A DNA stretch of 64,000 nt from Tetrastigma voinierianum. Taxonomy: Eukaryota; Streptophyta; Magnoliopsida; Vitales; Vitaceae. This document shows, one piece after another, positions 1 to 10,199 of this stretch (position 1 is the first letter of the stretch; each line of letters opens with the position of its first letter). A program made the translations under genes and the position numbers. The notes beneath the pieces were generated by a model. It was not told the origin of the DNA and ran no database searches. It saw nothing but the letters and a program-made list of their open reading frames with translations. Location of the stretch: the NCBI GenBank assembly GCA_016808115.1, contig JAEQBH010004412.1:248001-312000 (forward strand), in the 5' to 3' direction.

Positions 1-1480
1 CCTCCTTATTTAGGTTTGTGTAGGAAAAATCCTAATAAAAGTGTTTTTGGTTGGTTTGAGTTGGAATTTGAAGTTGATTGAGGTTGTTTTGTTTTGGTTG
101 GAAATTTCTAGTGAAAGATAGAAAAAAGCCCCAATTTCTGTACAAGCCCCGATCTAGCTTCGCCTAAGCAAAGGTCAGTTTGACTAGGCGAACCCGGAGC
201 CCCAAAATCTCTAGTCTCTGCCTCGCCTCGATGAAGGTTGCTTCACCTTGGCGAATGTCTTCGCCTAGGCAAACCTACAATCCTGTTTTTGTTTCCTTTC
301 TTCAATTAATTCTCGTAACCATCAATTGGAATAATGTAGGATCCTAACAACTGAATAAAAGGGTCCATATCCGTATACAAGTTATATGTCACCTCGGCGA
401 TCCTGTTTATGGGTAGACTTTGTTTTCTTGCCCTTTATTTGCATGTCTTATATGAATACAAGAATGAGGGTAAGAAAAATAAAATGCTCTAAAACACATA
501 TAATTGTATATCTGCTTAAGACCGAATAGTGAATGAATAGGTACCTTTGATTAGTGTGACGACACTCTCTATTTAGTGCTTCGACACTCTCTGATTAAGC
601 AAGTGACCACTCTCTATCGCACTTCGCATTTCTTTGCACAGCGCTACAAAAAGACTCAGCCACGCGGATAAAGCACGAGTCATGCCCCACCTCCGCTCAA
701 GATCGCACCATACCTTTGGGTACCTATTGTGTTGTGTCCCTCTCATTCATTGTTACTGGTCGATGCAAGAAAATAATTATATGTTGTGTACATGAATAGT
801 ATGATATATGAAATTAAAAGTAATCAATTTTGTTCTGTAATGTACCTAAGGATACCTTCTATTACAAGATTTTTGTTATGTACTTCTACAGGAGATGTGA
901 AAACTCTTATATATGAATTATGTTATATGTATACTGTAATCGAGGATCACTACAAGTGGTCATATATGTTATATGTTTTCCCACTATGCTATTAGCTTAG
1001 CACGGGTGTTTCATCCGTGTGGGTACTGAAGAGGTCTTAAAGAGACATCCTGCATTCGCTAGGGCCAACACAACATTACGAGTCTTTCTGATGTTGGTCC
1101 GTGATTTTGTTTTTGTAATGTGTTCCCATTATTTTGGTAATAGTGGAACTCGTAGGTACAAGTAAACGGACTCCAATATATGTAAAGGACAATTTAAACA
1201 CCACTACGGTGATAGTATTACAAGTTATGTCATTATGATTTATATGATTGAAATGGGCTCACTAATATCAAAAAATTAGATTAAGAAGTCCCAGTCTTGT
1301 GTGGCGTTGATGAGCTTAAAAGTCATCTATTTTCAGTCCATTTTTCTGAGTGATTTTTATATGAAAAGACTGATTTATATGCAAGAATATGGAATAAACT
1401 TCACCAAACAAATCACATTTCTGACGGATTCCGTTTGATGAATCCCGCCCTTATTATCATTCGGTAATGTGCTTACACAT
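1..1480. other. Degenerate LTR-like intergenic DNA
   Basis: No coding signal is convincing here; the longest frame (69 codons at 786-995) resembles nothing I know. Two blocks near 159-194 and 222-276 carry repeated CGCCTAGGCGA-like half palindromes, and 540-640 repeats CGACACTCTCT. Both patterns are familiar from long LTRs of plant Ty3 elements of the Tekay/Del type. That assignment is an inference from texture only: I see no primer site, gag or second LTR. Confidence 0.3.
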
Positions 1481-1490
1481 TTTAACAATT

Positions 1491-1860
1491 CGGTCTCCCA
1501 TCATGACGGACGTCTTTTGGTGCACCCCGACATGTGGTATCACTTATTCACATGTGGTATCACTTATTCGGTCTCCCATCACGGATGCCGTTTGGTGCAC
1601 CCCGACATGTGGTATCAATTATTCGGTCTCCCATCATGACGGATGCCGTTTGGTGCACCCCGATATGTGGTATCAATTAAATGTCATACGCCATCAAGAC
1701 GGATGTCGATTGGTGCATCCCGCCAAGTGGGACATTTCTTCAATGTCATATGCCATCAGCGACTATCGATTGGGTGCATCTCGCTCAAGTGGGATATCAG
1801 TACCCCTGCGCCGTGATCGACCGCCGATTTGTGCATCCCGTCTGGCGGTTCATTCGATAT
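1491..1860. repeat. Short tandem array, unit about 55 bp
   Basis: The phrase GGTCTCCCATCA recurs at about 1490, 1569 and 1625, each time followed by GACGGATGCCGTTTGGTGCA-like sequence, a CCCCGACATGTGG block and TATCA. Further, more diverged units follow to about 1860 with GCCATCA, GGTGCATCCCG and AAGTGGGA. The first unit has an extra internal duplication of about 22 bp (ACATGTGGTATCACTTATTC twice, 1530-1569). The array is probably part of the 3' region of a degenerate LTR element. Frames opened across it (152 and 84 codons) are repeat artefacts. Confidence 0.75.
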
Positions 1861-1925
1861 ATCAATCAATTCACATTTATGACAGCGATATCCATAAATG
1901 TCATTATATGGATAACGGATTTTAA

Positions 1926-2504
1926 TAATTTATGAATTCCAATTACATCAAGTATCCATGACAAATGATATTACATATTATTTTAATACTAGTTTAATTT
2001 TTTAAATTAATTTAATAATTTAAAAATAATTCCGTTTAAAACTCCTTAAAATGTTGTCAACAAACATTTTATCAAAAAACAAAAACAAATCAAATCAAAA
2101 CGATATCAAATATATTCTAAAAATATTTAAAAGTGACTATGATAGTTAAATATTTTCTTAACCAAATTAGATTCCTATAAAGTATTTAAAAACATTTTTA
2201 TAAACATTTTTATAAATGTAAAAAATCATTTGAAATGATTTTTTTAGACAACACTTAATAATTTCTTTTAAAAACACTTTTATCTTCCATTCTACTGCTT
2301 TGAAAAAAAAAAAATCTAAACATTAACGTGATTATTCATAAATTTTTTTTCATGAAAGTGTAAACGATGGAAGCCTTACCAATTATAAGCATTTTTTAGC
2401 CTTTTCATATTAATTTTTATATTTCATTCAATAGAAAAAAAAATGAAAATACTAGGCTTTTTTATTTTGTTAAAAGTAATATGTAGATGTTAAAAAACAT
2501 GATT
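1926..2504. other. AT-rich spacer
   Basis: Strongly AT-rich with poly-A and poly-T runs and no usable frame. I see nothing in it beyond low-complexity sequence. It ends in AAAAT (2505-2509), which matches the base string just beyond the far end of the Tat element and is taken as its target-site duplication. Confidence 0.6.
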
Positions 2505-2509
2505 AAAAT

Positions 2510-3249
2510 TGATAGAGCTTAAAATAGTTTATAAGCCCACCGACCAGCTTCCAAAGAAGTGGTGCACCTTGAACTCCAACACCCAGCTCCTCAAGACATT
2601 AAACCGAAGGCCCAAGGGGCCAGGCCCAAAGGATAAGCCTGGATGAATTGGAAGCCCCATATCCTACAAATCAAATCGTATCGCCTACGTAAAATAATAA
2701 CCCCCAAGAATATATTATCCCGCCGATCCACCCCAAACCTTATCAATAAGGAAGGGAAAATAATAATGTGACACGCGCTTGATCTCCCCAATAAAGAAGG
2801 AGGATCATCTCAAACAAATGAAATTCCTCTATATCTTGTACCAACCGACATGGATCAAAATAAGAAATAATTTCATCCAATGGGAACAAACTTGGGATCA
2901 CCATCCAACCGGTCGAACATCTACTATAAATACAAGGCCATACTATAAATACAAGGTCACCCCATCTACAGCGTGACGACTTAAAAAGACAAACATACGC
3001 AACCCATTCGCCCTTTGTGCAGTTCATCTTTTCTCCCAGGAAAGAACCGACAGAGCCTGGAGCGCCACTTCGCGCAACCCTCGCCGACCTTTTCCCTTGT
3101 TTTCGCAGAGGAGCGCTACGCCAGAGCTCGTATCAATAAACACACGATCCTCGCTGATCCGTAGACGCCGATCCCAAATGCACTCGCAATCAATCCGGTC
3201 CGCTTCGAATTTCATGCGCTCCAGCCCAGCCCGCTTGAAAAGCATCATC
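2510..3249 (+). repeat. 5' LTR of the Tat element
   Basis: Starts TGATAG and ends ...AGCATCATC. Blocks shared with 15050-16054 include CCCACCGACCA near the start, the TATTATCCCGCCGATCCACC block, CAATAAAGAAGGAGGATCAT, the promoter-like ACTATAAATACAAGGCCA stretch (2922-2940, partly duplicated at 2941-2957), AACATACGCAACCCATTCGC and the CCGCTTGAAAAGCATCATC end. About 740 bp. It lacks the GC dinucleotide tract of the 3' copy. Confidence 0.85.
2930..2955 (+). promoter_or_regulatory. Probable LTR TATA box
   Basis: CTATAAATACAAGG occurs twice in tandem (2930 and 2942) in the 5' LTR and once, as CTATAAATACAAGACC, in the 3' LTR near 15474. Position in the LTR and the TATAAATA core fit the RNA polymerase II promoter of a plant LTR. 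Transcription is inferred, not shown. Confidence 0.5.
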
Positions 3250-3268
3250 GCCGGGCGCCGCTGAACGA
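3250..3268 (+). other. Probable primer-binding site
   Basis: Directly after the 5' LTR the sequence reads GCCGGGCGCCGCTGAACG. The GGCGCCG core resembles the TGGCGCC-type primer sites of plant Ty3 elements. Which tRNA primes is not clear because the match is imperfect. Confidence 0.45.
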
Positions 3269-3711
3269 TAATTTCTTTACAAATATAACTGATCTCTCGC
3301 CATCATTTCAGACAACAAGGAACACGAAAGGTGGGTAACATAATACGCCAAGGATGCAGATCCACCAGCGGAGAGAGGCGCAGACCCCCGACGGAAGCAA
3401 GCTAACAAAACGGCGGCGGAAGCACTTCGCCTCGTAATCACGCTCACAGAGGAATCTGAATCAATCCTACTGACAGCTTACAACACCCAGTGAGGTACGA
3501 CTAGTCCGTGAAGGTCATAATATTCCTCCCATGAGAAGCAACTGGGCCACGATACCCCGAGGAGTCGAAGTTGAAGCAGAGTCCGGCGGGTCCAGAGGCA
3601 CGGACCCCAATTAGCCCCAACAGAGGGGGAAAACGAAGCAATACTCGAGGGGCATCGTCACAACGAAACACCGTGCGATCACCCCCAGCCCGTGCGGACG
3701 TAGAGAGCAGA

Positions 3712-4450
3712 CATGGGAGCAGAGATTCAAGAATCTTCAACAGGAGCTCGGCCGTGTGAAGGAGGCAGTTAAGGGACGCGTCCCGGACACTATGGATACC
3801 TTGGTACAACAAACTGAATCTCCCTTCACTATAAGGTTACACTTCCCCCCTTTCCACCGGGGTTCACGCCAAGAAATAGAAACGCTCGACGGAGCCGGGC
3901 GCGATCCCGCCGATCACCTCAATACCTAAAAATCATATGGAGCTACATGGGTATCGGGACCTCGCGGCGTGTGGCATTCGCCACTACGCTTGGTGCGGCC
4001 ACTTTGGCCTCGTTCAATAGTTCCCTTCATCCATATCTCACATTCGTGGAACTATCCATCGCGCTCGCCTTCCACTTCCCCATCGGAGCCGTAACGCATG
4101 CAAGCCGAGTTACCATCCGCTGAGTGTCAAATCATGGCTCCCGGTGAAAGTTTAAAAATCATACGTGCAAAGGTTCAACCCCGAGTCCCTGCGCCAGACA
4201 TACCCGAAGGAGAAGTTCGCCATCACAGCATTCATTGCAAGGTTAGGAGTACAATCGAAAGACTTGATGTTTTCCATCTCGAAGAACCCGCAAGCAAGCA
4301 TGGCCGAAGTACTTGCCAAAGCAAAGAAATACATAAACGGCGAGGAGGCCCTAATATCAAAGAAAGAGAGTTCTTCCACCCGTAAAGAAAAAAGTGCAAC
4401 AGACAAACGGCGAGGACGAAGTCCTAAAAGGCAAGACGACCAGGAATAAT
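3712..4450 (+). pseudogene. gag of the Tat element, broken
   Basis: Encoded the capsid/nucleocapsid polyprotein that packages element RNA. Upstream conceptual sequence contains a helical stretch (WEQRFKNLQQELGRV) and the TESPFT motif before the gag domain. The core follows at about 3880-4110 (LDGAGRDPADHLNTYKSY type, in shifted frames). The best preserved part is 4165-4449: NPESLRQTYP, AFIARLGV, then AEVLAKAKKYINGEEAL, followed by a basic tail (KRRGRSPKR). This is the usual order in Tat gag. At least two frameshifts separate the blocks. The start is not recoverable. Confidence 0.7.
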
Positions 4451-5039
4451 CCCCAAGAAAAGATCGAGAACGATCCCCCAAAAGGAGAGGAAATCTCAGA
4501 GACCGTCTGGGCCCACCACAATCTAAGGGACGACGACGCTACTCGCCTCAGCGCTTCACACCCCTAACAGCCTCAGTGTCACAAGTCCTACATGAGGCGC
4601 GAAACGAGCAGTTCCTGAGATGGCCAACTCGGATGAAATCAGATCCCGCCACGAGGGACAACTCCAAATATCATGAGTTCCATAGGATTACTGACATCGC
4701 ATCGGGACAATCAGATAACTCAAGAGAGAGATAGAATATTTAATAATAATACCCGATATTCGGATGTGTTTCTATTATCTCCGAGGAACTAAGCTCCCAA
4801 ATCAGCCCAAAGTCAGTCCAGAACTGTAACTAAGCCCCGACTAACAACAGCCGACTTTGAGAACGGTGACCAAACATCAAAGAACCCTTGGAGAAATCCA
4901 CGGATCTCGAGGATTCATGAGAGAAGAGAATTTAATCAGCTTAAGGCCCACTGCATCGACGGCAGATTTCCGGAGAAATACAAGCAAGAACGCAGCCCGC
5001 GACTCGACACTACCATCACGCCTCGACTCGCACTGAGGG
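4451..5039 (+). other. Decayed gag-protease linker of the Tat element
   Basis: Lies between the gag tail and the protease. It reads as purine- and CGA-rich DNA with no frame longer than about 60 codons. Minus-strand frames over 4877-5136 are shadows. I assign it to the degraded gag C-terminus and linker from position only. Confidence 0.5.
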
Positions 5040-5348
5040 ATGCCAATATTCCCGCGACGCACCATTGCGGTTCGCCAAGCGCGACGTGGCCAAATACAAC
5101 AAATTCATCGGGTTTTAATTGATAACCAGAGTTCACTCGACATTATTTCATCAAACCTTCGGGCAAAACTCGCGCATCGGGAGATAGGGGTGAAGCTGCA
5201 CTCTCGTCAACAAACATCTACGTGGGTTTCTGTGAGAGAAGGTATTACCATCGCTCGATTCAACTGGTGTCAACCCAGGAGAGCGCCCCTTCGCTGTGCG
5301 ATGACGACTGGGCGAGGTTCCTTAATCAGACGCCCGTCTGCTTTATAA
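5040..5348 (+). pseudogene. Retroviral-type aspartic protease, Tat element
   Basis: A 102-codon frame contains VLIDNQSSLDIISSNL (the active-site Asp near 5121). This corresponds to the V-L-V-D-N-G-S-S-A-D-I motif of Tat proteases. The family glycine after Asp-Asn is Gln here, so the catalytic loop is altered. It lies between gag and RT as expected. After about 5200 the frame no longer resembles the family. Confidence 0.6.
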
Positions 5349-5839
5349 CATGTTACGGGCAGCCCTCCCTAACGTAATGAAAGCCATCCTCGCTGGGATC
5401 ACATGATAATCAAATTTCCAACCATACATGGTAGGAATGGTCCGAGAAGATCAGCAGTGGCCAGTGGAATGCTACACCGCCCCATGGAACAAAGACACCA
5501 CAACGTGAATGTAGGACAGCTTGACATGCGCGACCAGATACCACCCGACCCGAACCCTGAGGAACTGGGAGCCGGCACCGACGACTCACCCAACATCCCC
5601 ACCCATATCTACCAGACCAACTGACTCAAAACCCTCCCTTATCCAATCCCTTTAAGACGCAACGGCATCTTCGAAACGCACTTAATACGGAAGGAACTCC
5701 AGGTCCCACAATAATCACCTGCATATTGAACACTAACCCATCCTTCGTTTCTGGCCAAACAAAAACGCAGGAGCTGAGCCGAGAGGCAGTAAAGCCATCA
5801 ACTAGAAATCGCTAAGTCGCAGGAGCAATCGGGGAGGTA
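5349..5839 (+). other. Decayed protease-RT connector
   Basis: Short frames only (for example 5403-5624, 73 codons). By position this is the stretch between protease and RT in the Tat polyprotein. No motif is readable with confidence. Confidence 0.4.
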
Positions 5840-6330
5840 GAATATCTCGAGTGGTCGTCAATGTTGTCCTTGCCAAAAGAAAATGGCAAGTGGCGATCGT
5901 GTATCGACTTCACTCGATGAGAAACAAGGTATGTCTGCGACGCCTCTTGCCAAGGATCACCTCATCGTGGACGCCCACCCGGCCACGAACTTTTGGGGCT
6001 TTATGGACGATTTTCAGCCTACAATCGATTAGCATGGACCTCATGACCAGAAAATACTTTCGTCATGCTACTGTGGAACTTATCGCTTATCGAGTGATGC
6101 TGCTCGCCTATGAACATGAGCGACCTTACCAGAGGGCTAGTAAACTCAGACAACTTTAAACGCATAGGAAGAACTATGGAGGCATACACGAGACTACATG
6201 CCGGCAAAATCCACATGTACCTAACCTCTTACATCCTCACCTCTCGTAGAGGCGCTCCGTGATCCTGAAGGAATTAAAACATGAAGCTCGACCAAATTAA
6301 ACAGCCTTCGCATGTCACCGGAAAATTTCG
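5840..6330 (+). pseudogene. Reverse transcriptase, Tat element, broken
   Basis: Conceptual translation in alternating frames gives a KENGKWRSCIDFT-type block (family K-K-N-G-K-W-R-V-C-V-D-Y-T), then GHELLGLYGRFSAYNR (family G-H-E-L-L-S-F-M-D-A-F-S-G-Y-N-Q), then GRTMEAY (family G-R-T-M-E-V-Y-V-D-D). The catalytic YVDD is not intact: after MEAY the sequence reads TRL. Together with frameshifts around 5900 and 6100, this means no active enzyme. Confidence 0.75.
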
Positions 6331-6699
6331 GGTTTAGTCAACCACAGGAATTGAGGCAAACCTGGCAAATCGCATTTATTGACATGCATCAAAGAAATAA
6401 TGAAGTCCGAACGATCACAGTGAGCTGATCGCCCTGCCGACGATGTCCGGCGTGCCACCCTTCAAAGTTCAGCTTCCAAATGGATGCTGGCGCGACACAT
6501 TTAGCACATTAAAACGTGATCCGAGTTCTCCACCCATTTTAGTAAGTCCTTACGCGGAGAACTCCCCACCTCAGACTGGGCCGCATCCGACTCTTCGACC
6601 AACAAGCAAAGACTCCATCGTGTGAGACAAAGAACGTGCATGCACCCACTACTATCGTAGTCGAGCCCGAGAGGAGCGAGGAGGTACCCGAGAATGGGA

Positions 6700-7345
6700 G
6701 AAATCCACATTTAGGCCGGTAACTACGGTACTTTTAAGCTCGTCCCTATTTCCTGCAGCTCACACTATAGAAGTCCTTATTAATATCCGATGAGGCAAGT
6801 ATTGCACAAAACCGTAAGCCCCGAGATCGATGAAGTGGGCCATATCTAAGCGAAGTTCGACATCGATACAAGCCAAAACAGCTATAAAAAAGCATAGGTC
6901 CTAGCCGACTTCACATGGAATCTTGGCCTCCGATTAACTTGCTCGCACTAATTACTAAAAGGACGACCCACCACCCCGAAGCTCCTCGTATAGAGCCTCC
7001 CCCAAATGCGCATGAAGGCAGCCCAATTTAACTCACCAGTAAGGGATAGACATTGAATATGCACCTGCATCTGGGTTCCATAAGCCTGAATAATCTAGGC
7101 CGAGTATGAGGCCGTGATAGCAGCCTCAACCCGCCATTCATTAGAGGTCGACTAGCTAGGAGGCATAAATGACTCAACCCGGTGGTCGACAAATGAAGAG
7201 ACCTACGGCCAAAAGTGAAACGATGATTCTATACCTTCAAAAGGTGTGCGATCTATTAAAGAAATTTGTGCTGGTTCAAGTCAAACATGTCCCCAAAACA
7301 GAATTCTTGAGCGTGACGCCTACGAAGTTAGCCACAATTTCACAA
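6700..7345 (+). pseudogene. RNase H region, Tat element, broken
   Basis: Weak but ordered similarity to Tat RNase H. A YEAVIAA block (family A-E-Y-E-A-L-I-A-G) lies near 7105, with a NDSTRW-like segment (family S-D-S-Q-L-V) near 7170. The K-Y-L-x-K-V-x-x-L and F-x-x-F helices lie near 7220-7280, before VKHVPKTE (family H-V-P-R-x-E-N) at 7282-7305. Frames change at least twice. Confidence 0.6.
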
Positions 7346-7409
7346 GAAGACTGCGTCGACGCTCACACATTTCATGGAACCTCTGGCGATCCTTATAGCA
7401 TGACAGCTT

Positions 7410-8655
7410 GCTCCCGATAGAATCCGAGCCGAGCCGATGGACTCATTTGGAACTATATAATAGATGGAGGCCTACCTGACGACCCGAAAGAAGCAAACCC
7501 AAAATAAAAAAGGCTTCAGGCCCACCAGTTCACTAACTATGGGCCAGTCCTGCTGCCTATGATCTTCACCCTCTATGCATCGCGGGAGAGGACATCAAGT
7601 ACATAAGCGAGAGAGGCAAATACCAGGCAGGCGCGAACCTACATCTTAAGTCCCACTAGTAGGAAAAGTTTTAAGGCAAGGATACTACCGGGCCAACCAC
7701 ACTGGTTGATGCGACCGATCTTAGTCAAGAAAATGCGTGGATCTCGGCCAGGAGCACGCCAAATCTCACGCTCCTGGCCGAGCCTCTTTAAGACAATCAC
7801 AAGTCCCCGCCTTCAACAATGGGGTTTGACATATCGGGGACCCCGCCACTGGTAAAGGACAATGCAAAATCTCACACCATTATGGACATTTACCAAGGGG
7901 CAAAAGCCGAACCTTTAGCCACAATTACAGAGCAAAAAATACGCAATTTCGTGTGGCGAGCCATCATATGCAGGTTTGGCATCCCTGCGAGCTCCCGTAT
8001 CGTATTGAACGAAAAGCAGTCGACAATGCTAATCTAGATTTTGTGCCGGTACCCGACTCAGGAATTATTACTGGTCCCAAGACATCCGCAATCGAATGGA
8101 CAGCTCAAGTCACGATCAGAATCTCAAAGCCGCCTTGGAAGACCAATTAGGAAGATCTTAGCGGAGTTTGCAGGAATACCTCCCGAGGTACTATGGGCTC
8201 ACAGGACGACACAGGTCAAAGAACCTGAAACCCCATTCGCTCTTAGCCTGTACGGGCAGAGCCCCCGTTGAGGATCTAATAAAGTCTCCAAGAGTCGAAA
8301 GCTAGCGATCGTAAGAGACACGACGAGCCCTTCTGTCTTAAACTTTTAGTCTTGGGGAGTGAAAAATGCGAAAGGTGCGTTCAAGACGCACGAGGAGTAT
8401 CAAAGGAAAACAGCGAGGTATTACAATCAAAAGGTCAACCCAGAGCTACATGCCGTGCGACTTTAGCCTTAAAAAGCCTCGCTGAAGAAAAGAATCCTAA
8501 GACACTGAAACGCCAGTCCCAACCGGGAAAGCCCATACATCATATCCCGAGTCGTCGACTCACAGTAATTATGAACTCAAACATAAGAAGGAAAATCTCG
8601 CGAGCATATCGTGGAATGTCAACATCTTAAGCCGCTACCAGAAGCATCATGTGTA
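7410..8655 (+). pseudogene. Integrase, Tat element, broken
   Basis: Integrase joins element cDNA to host DNA. Readable blocks are a D-G-G-L-P-D-D-P-K-E-A segment at 7460-7495 that precedes the zinc-binding domain, GFDISGTPP (family G-L-D-I-L-G-P-F-P) at 7821, KAEPLATITEQKIRNFVWR with IICRFGIP at 7890-7985, HPQSNGQ at about 8080, and LWAHRTT near 8190-8210 followed by ETPFALSLYG. The C-terminal tail ends with SWNVNILSRYQ-type residues before a stop near 8655. The first core Asp is present in GFDI. The second (family D-N-G) falls in a degraded stretch. Confidence 0.8.
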
Positions 8656-9469
8656 ATGTTAAATAATGCCTTATCTGATCTCATGTGGACAGATAGAACG
8701 TTTCCATCGACCATTCCGTTAGACATCTCGCAGCCTATATACAAGATATTAAAAGGCAAAATAAGAAGATACATCGACATAAAAGCAAAAGCAGTCTTTA
8801 TTTCAATTGAATTACATTCAGCCAATCACAGGTCCTCGATTACATCTGTAATATTCAAGACGAGCAGCCTCTAAAAAAAAAAAAAAGGTGATAGGAGGAA
8901 AAGAAAAGATGGAAAAAAGGGTAAGCAAAAGAGTTCGGGACTAAGGAAAAGAGCGACAAAGGAGAAAGACAGAATGAAAAACTGGAGAAGAAGAAAAATG
9001 TGTGATAGGGAGAAAAGAAGGGAGAAAAAGAGAGGAGTAGAAGGAGAAAGGAGAACAAAAAGAAGAACAAAAAATAGAGAGAGCAGCGCAAAAGATGCGC
9101 CACCCTCTCCGGATGCATTCCTAAAGACGAGCTGGGGTGGAATAACATGACTCCATAAAGGGAGACTAGTGAAAACACAACCCCACATGTAAGAACAACA
9201 ACAATGACCTGTATTTCTCCTGCAGAATCTCCAAAGAACGATGATCAAACTTCGACTCTTCATCTCACGCAGATTCCAGCATTATACAAAGAACAAGCCT
9301 CGCAGCTGAAAAACAAACCTGATTTAGAAGGAGATCAGAGTATTCAAAGTTCGTGTAATCGATCCAAATTCTCCATAACTGGGCGATTAAAGACACTCGC
9401 CCAAGAATTGAAAATTAATTCAGCAACACGGCGGCTTCAACATATCAAACTCTCTTCAACTACTACACA
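8656..9469 (+). other. Non-coding 3' segment with purine-rich block, Tat element
   Basis: Follows the integrase stop. 8871-9080 is almost pure purine (A12 run, then GGAGGAAAAG, GGGAGAAAAAG and similar), resembling an internal polypurine tract. Minus-strand frames over it (107 and 130 codons, rich in Phe, Ser and Leu) are compositional artefacts. No product is recognised in 9204-9479. Confidence 0.5.
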
Positions 9470-10190
9470 CAGCGCCTGAGCTGACGGCATCACTTTCTGA
9501 CGAGCTCTCTACTCCGCATAAAGCCACACGCGCTGTGAGTCGGGAAGCTACCAGTTACATCGCCACTCTGGCTTAGCGCCTGAGCTTACGCCGCTTACTT
9601 TGGCGAGTTTCATTTCCGCGAGACAGTTACGCTCAGAGCTGCCGCCGCCATACAGACGCATTTTGAAGCAGCGCCGGAGTTACGCTGCCACTTGATGGTG
9701 CTCCTCATTCGCACAGCCACGCCGTCAGAGCGTTACCAGTTATATCGCTACTCGCTTTTAGCGCCCGAGCTACGCCGCTTACTTTGGATGAGTTTCCCCC
9801 CACCCCACGCCACGCCGCCTCAAGAGTCGGGGGCCACAAAGCATCGCCACTCCGCTTAGCGCCCCTGCAGCCACGCCGCCTACTTTGACGAGCTCCTTAC
9901 TCCTCGCAGACAGCCACGCCGCTCGAGTCAAAGCCACCAGCATCGGGCACTACTTAAAGGCCGGAGTTCACGGGCTGCTTACTTCCTCGACAGCCCCATC
10001 CGCACAGCACGCCGGCCTCGGGAGTCAGCACCAGCATCGCCACTCCCAGGCGCCCCGCTTCCACGTCGTCACTTTGATTTGTGCCCCGACTCCGCATTGT
10101 ACCCACGCCCGGAGCCTGTGCCACCACCACATCGCTACCGGCCCAGCGCCCGGCCACGTCGCTTCACTTCCCGACGAGCTCTTCCTATCA
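9470..10190 (+). repeat. Tandem array A in Tat 3' region, unit about 100 bp
   Basis: An AGCGCC(T/C)GAGCT...ACGCCGC motif recurs near 9471, 9577, 9671, 9760, 9859 and, more diverged, near 10145. Between the recurrences lie ACTTTG-GCGAG, GCAGACAGCCACGCCG and CCAGCATCGCCACTC blocks. Spacing by eye is 89-106 bp. GC-rich compared with the flanks. The frame at 9885-10304 (139 codons) runs through repeats and is not credited as a gene. Confidence 0.7.
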
Positions 10191-10199
10191 CTTAACATG

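Noticed and set aside
8855..9263. Minus-strand frames of 107 and 130 codons rich in Phe, Ser and Leu that look like membrane proteins
   Set aside because: They read the complement of a purine-only tract; the hydrophobic pattern is compositional.
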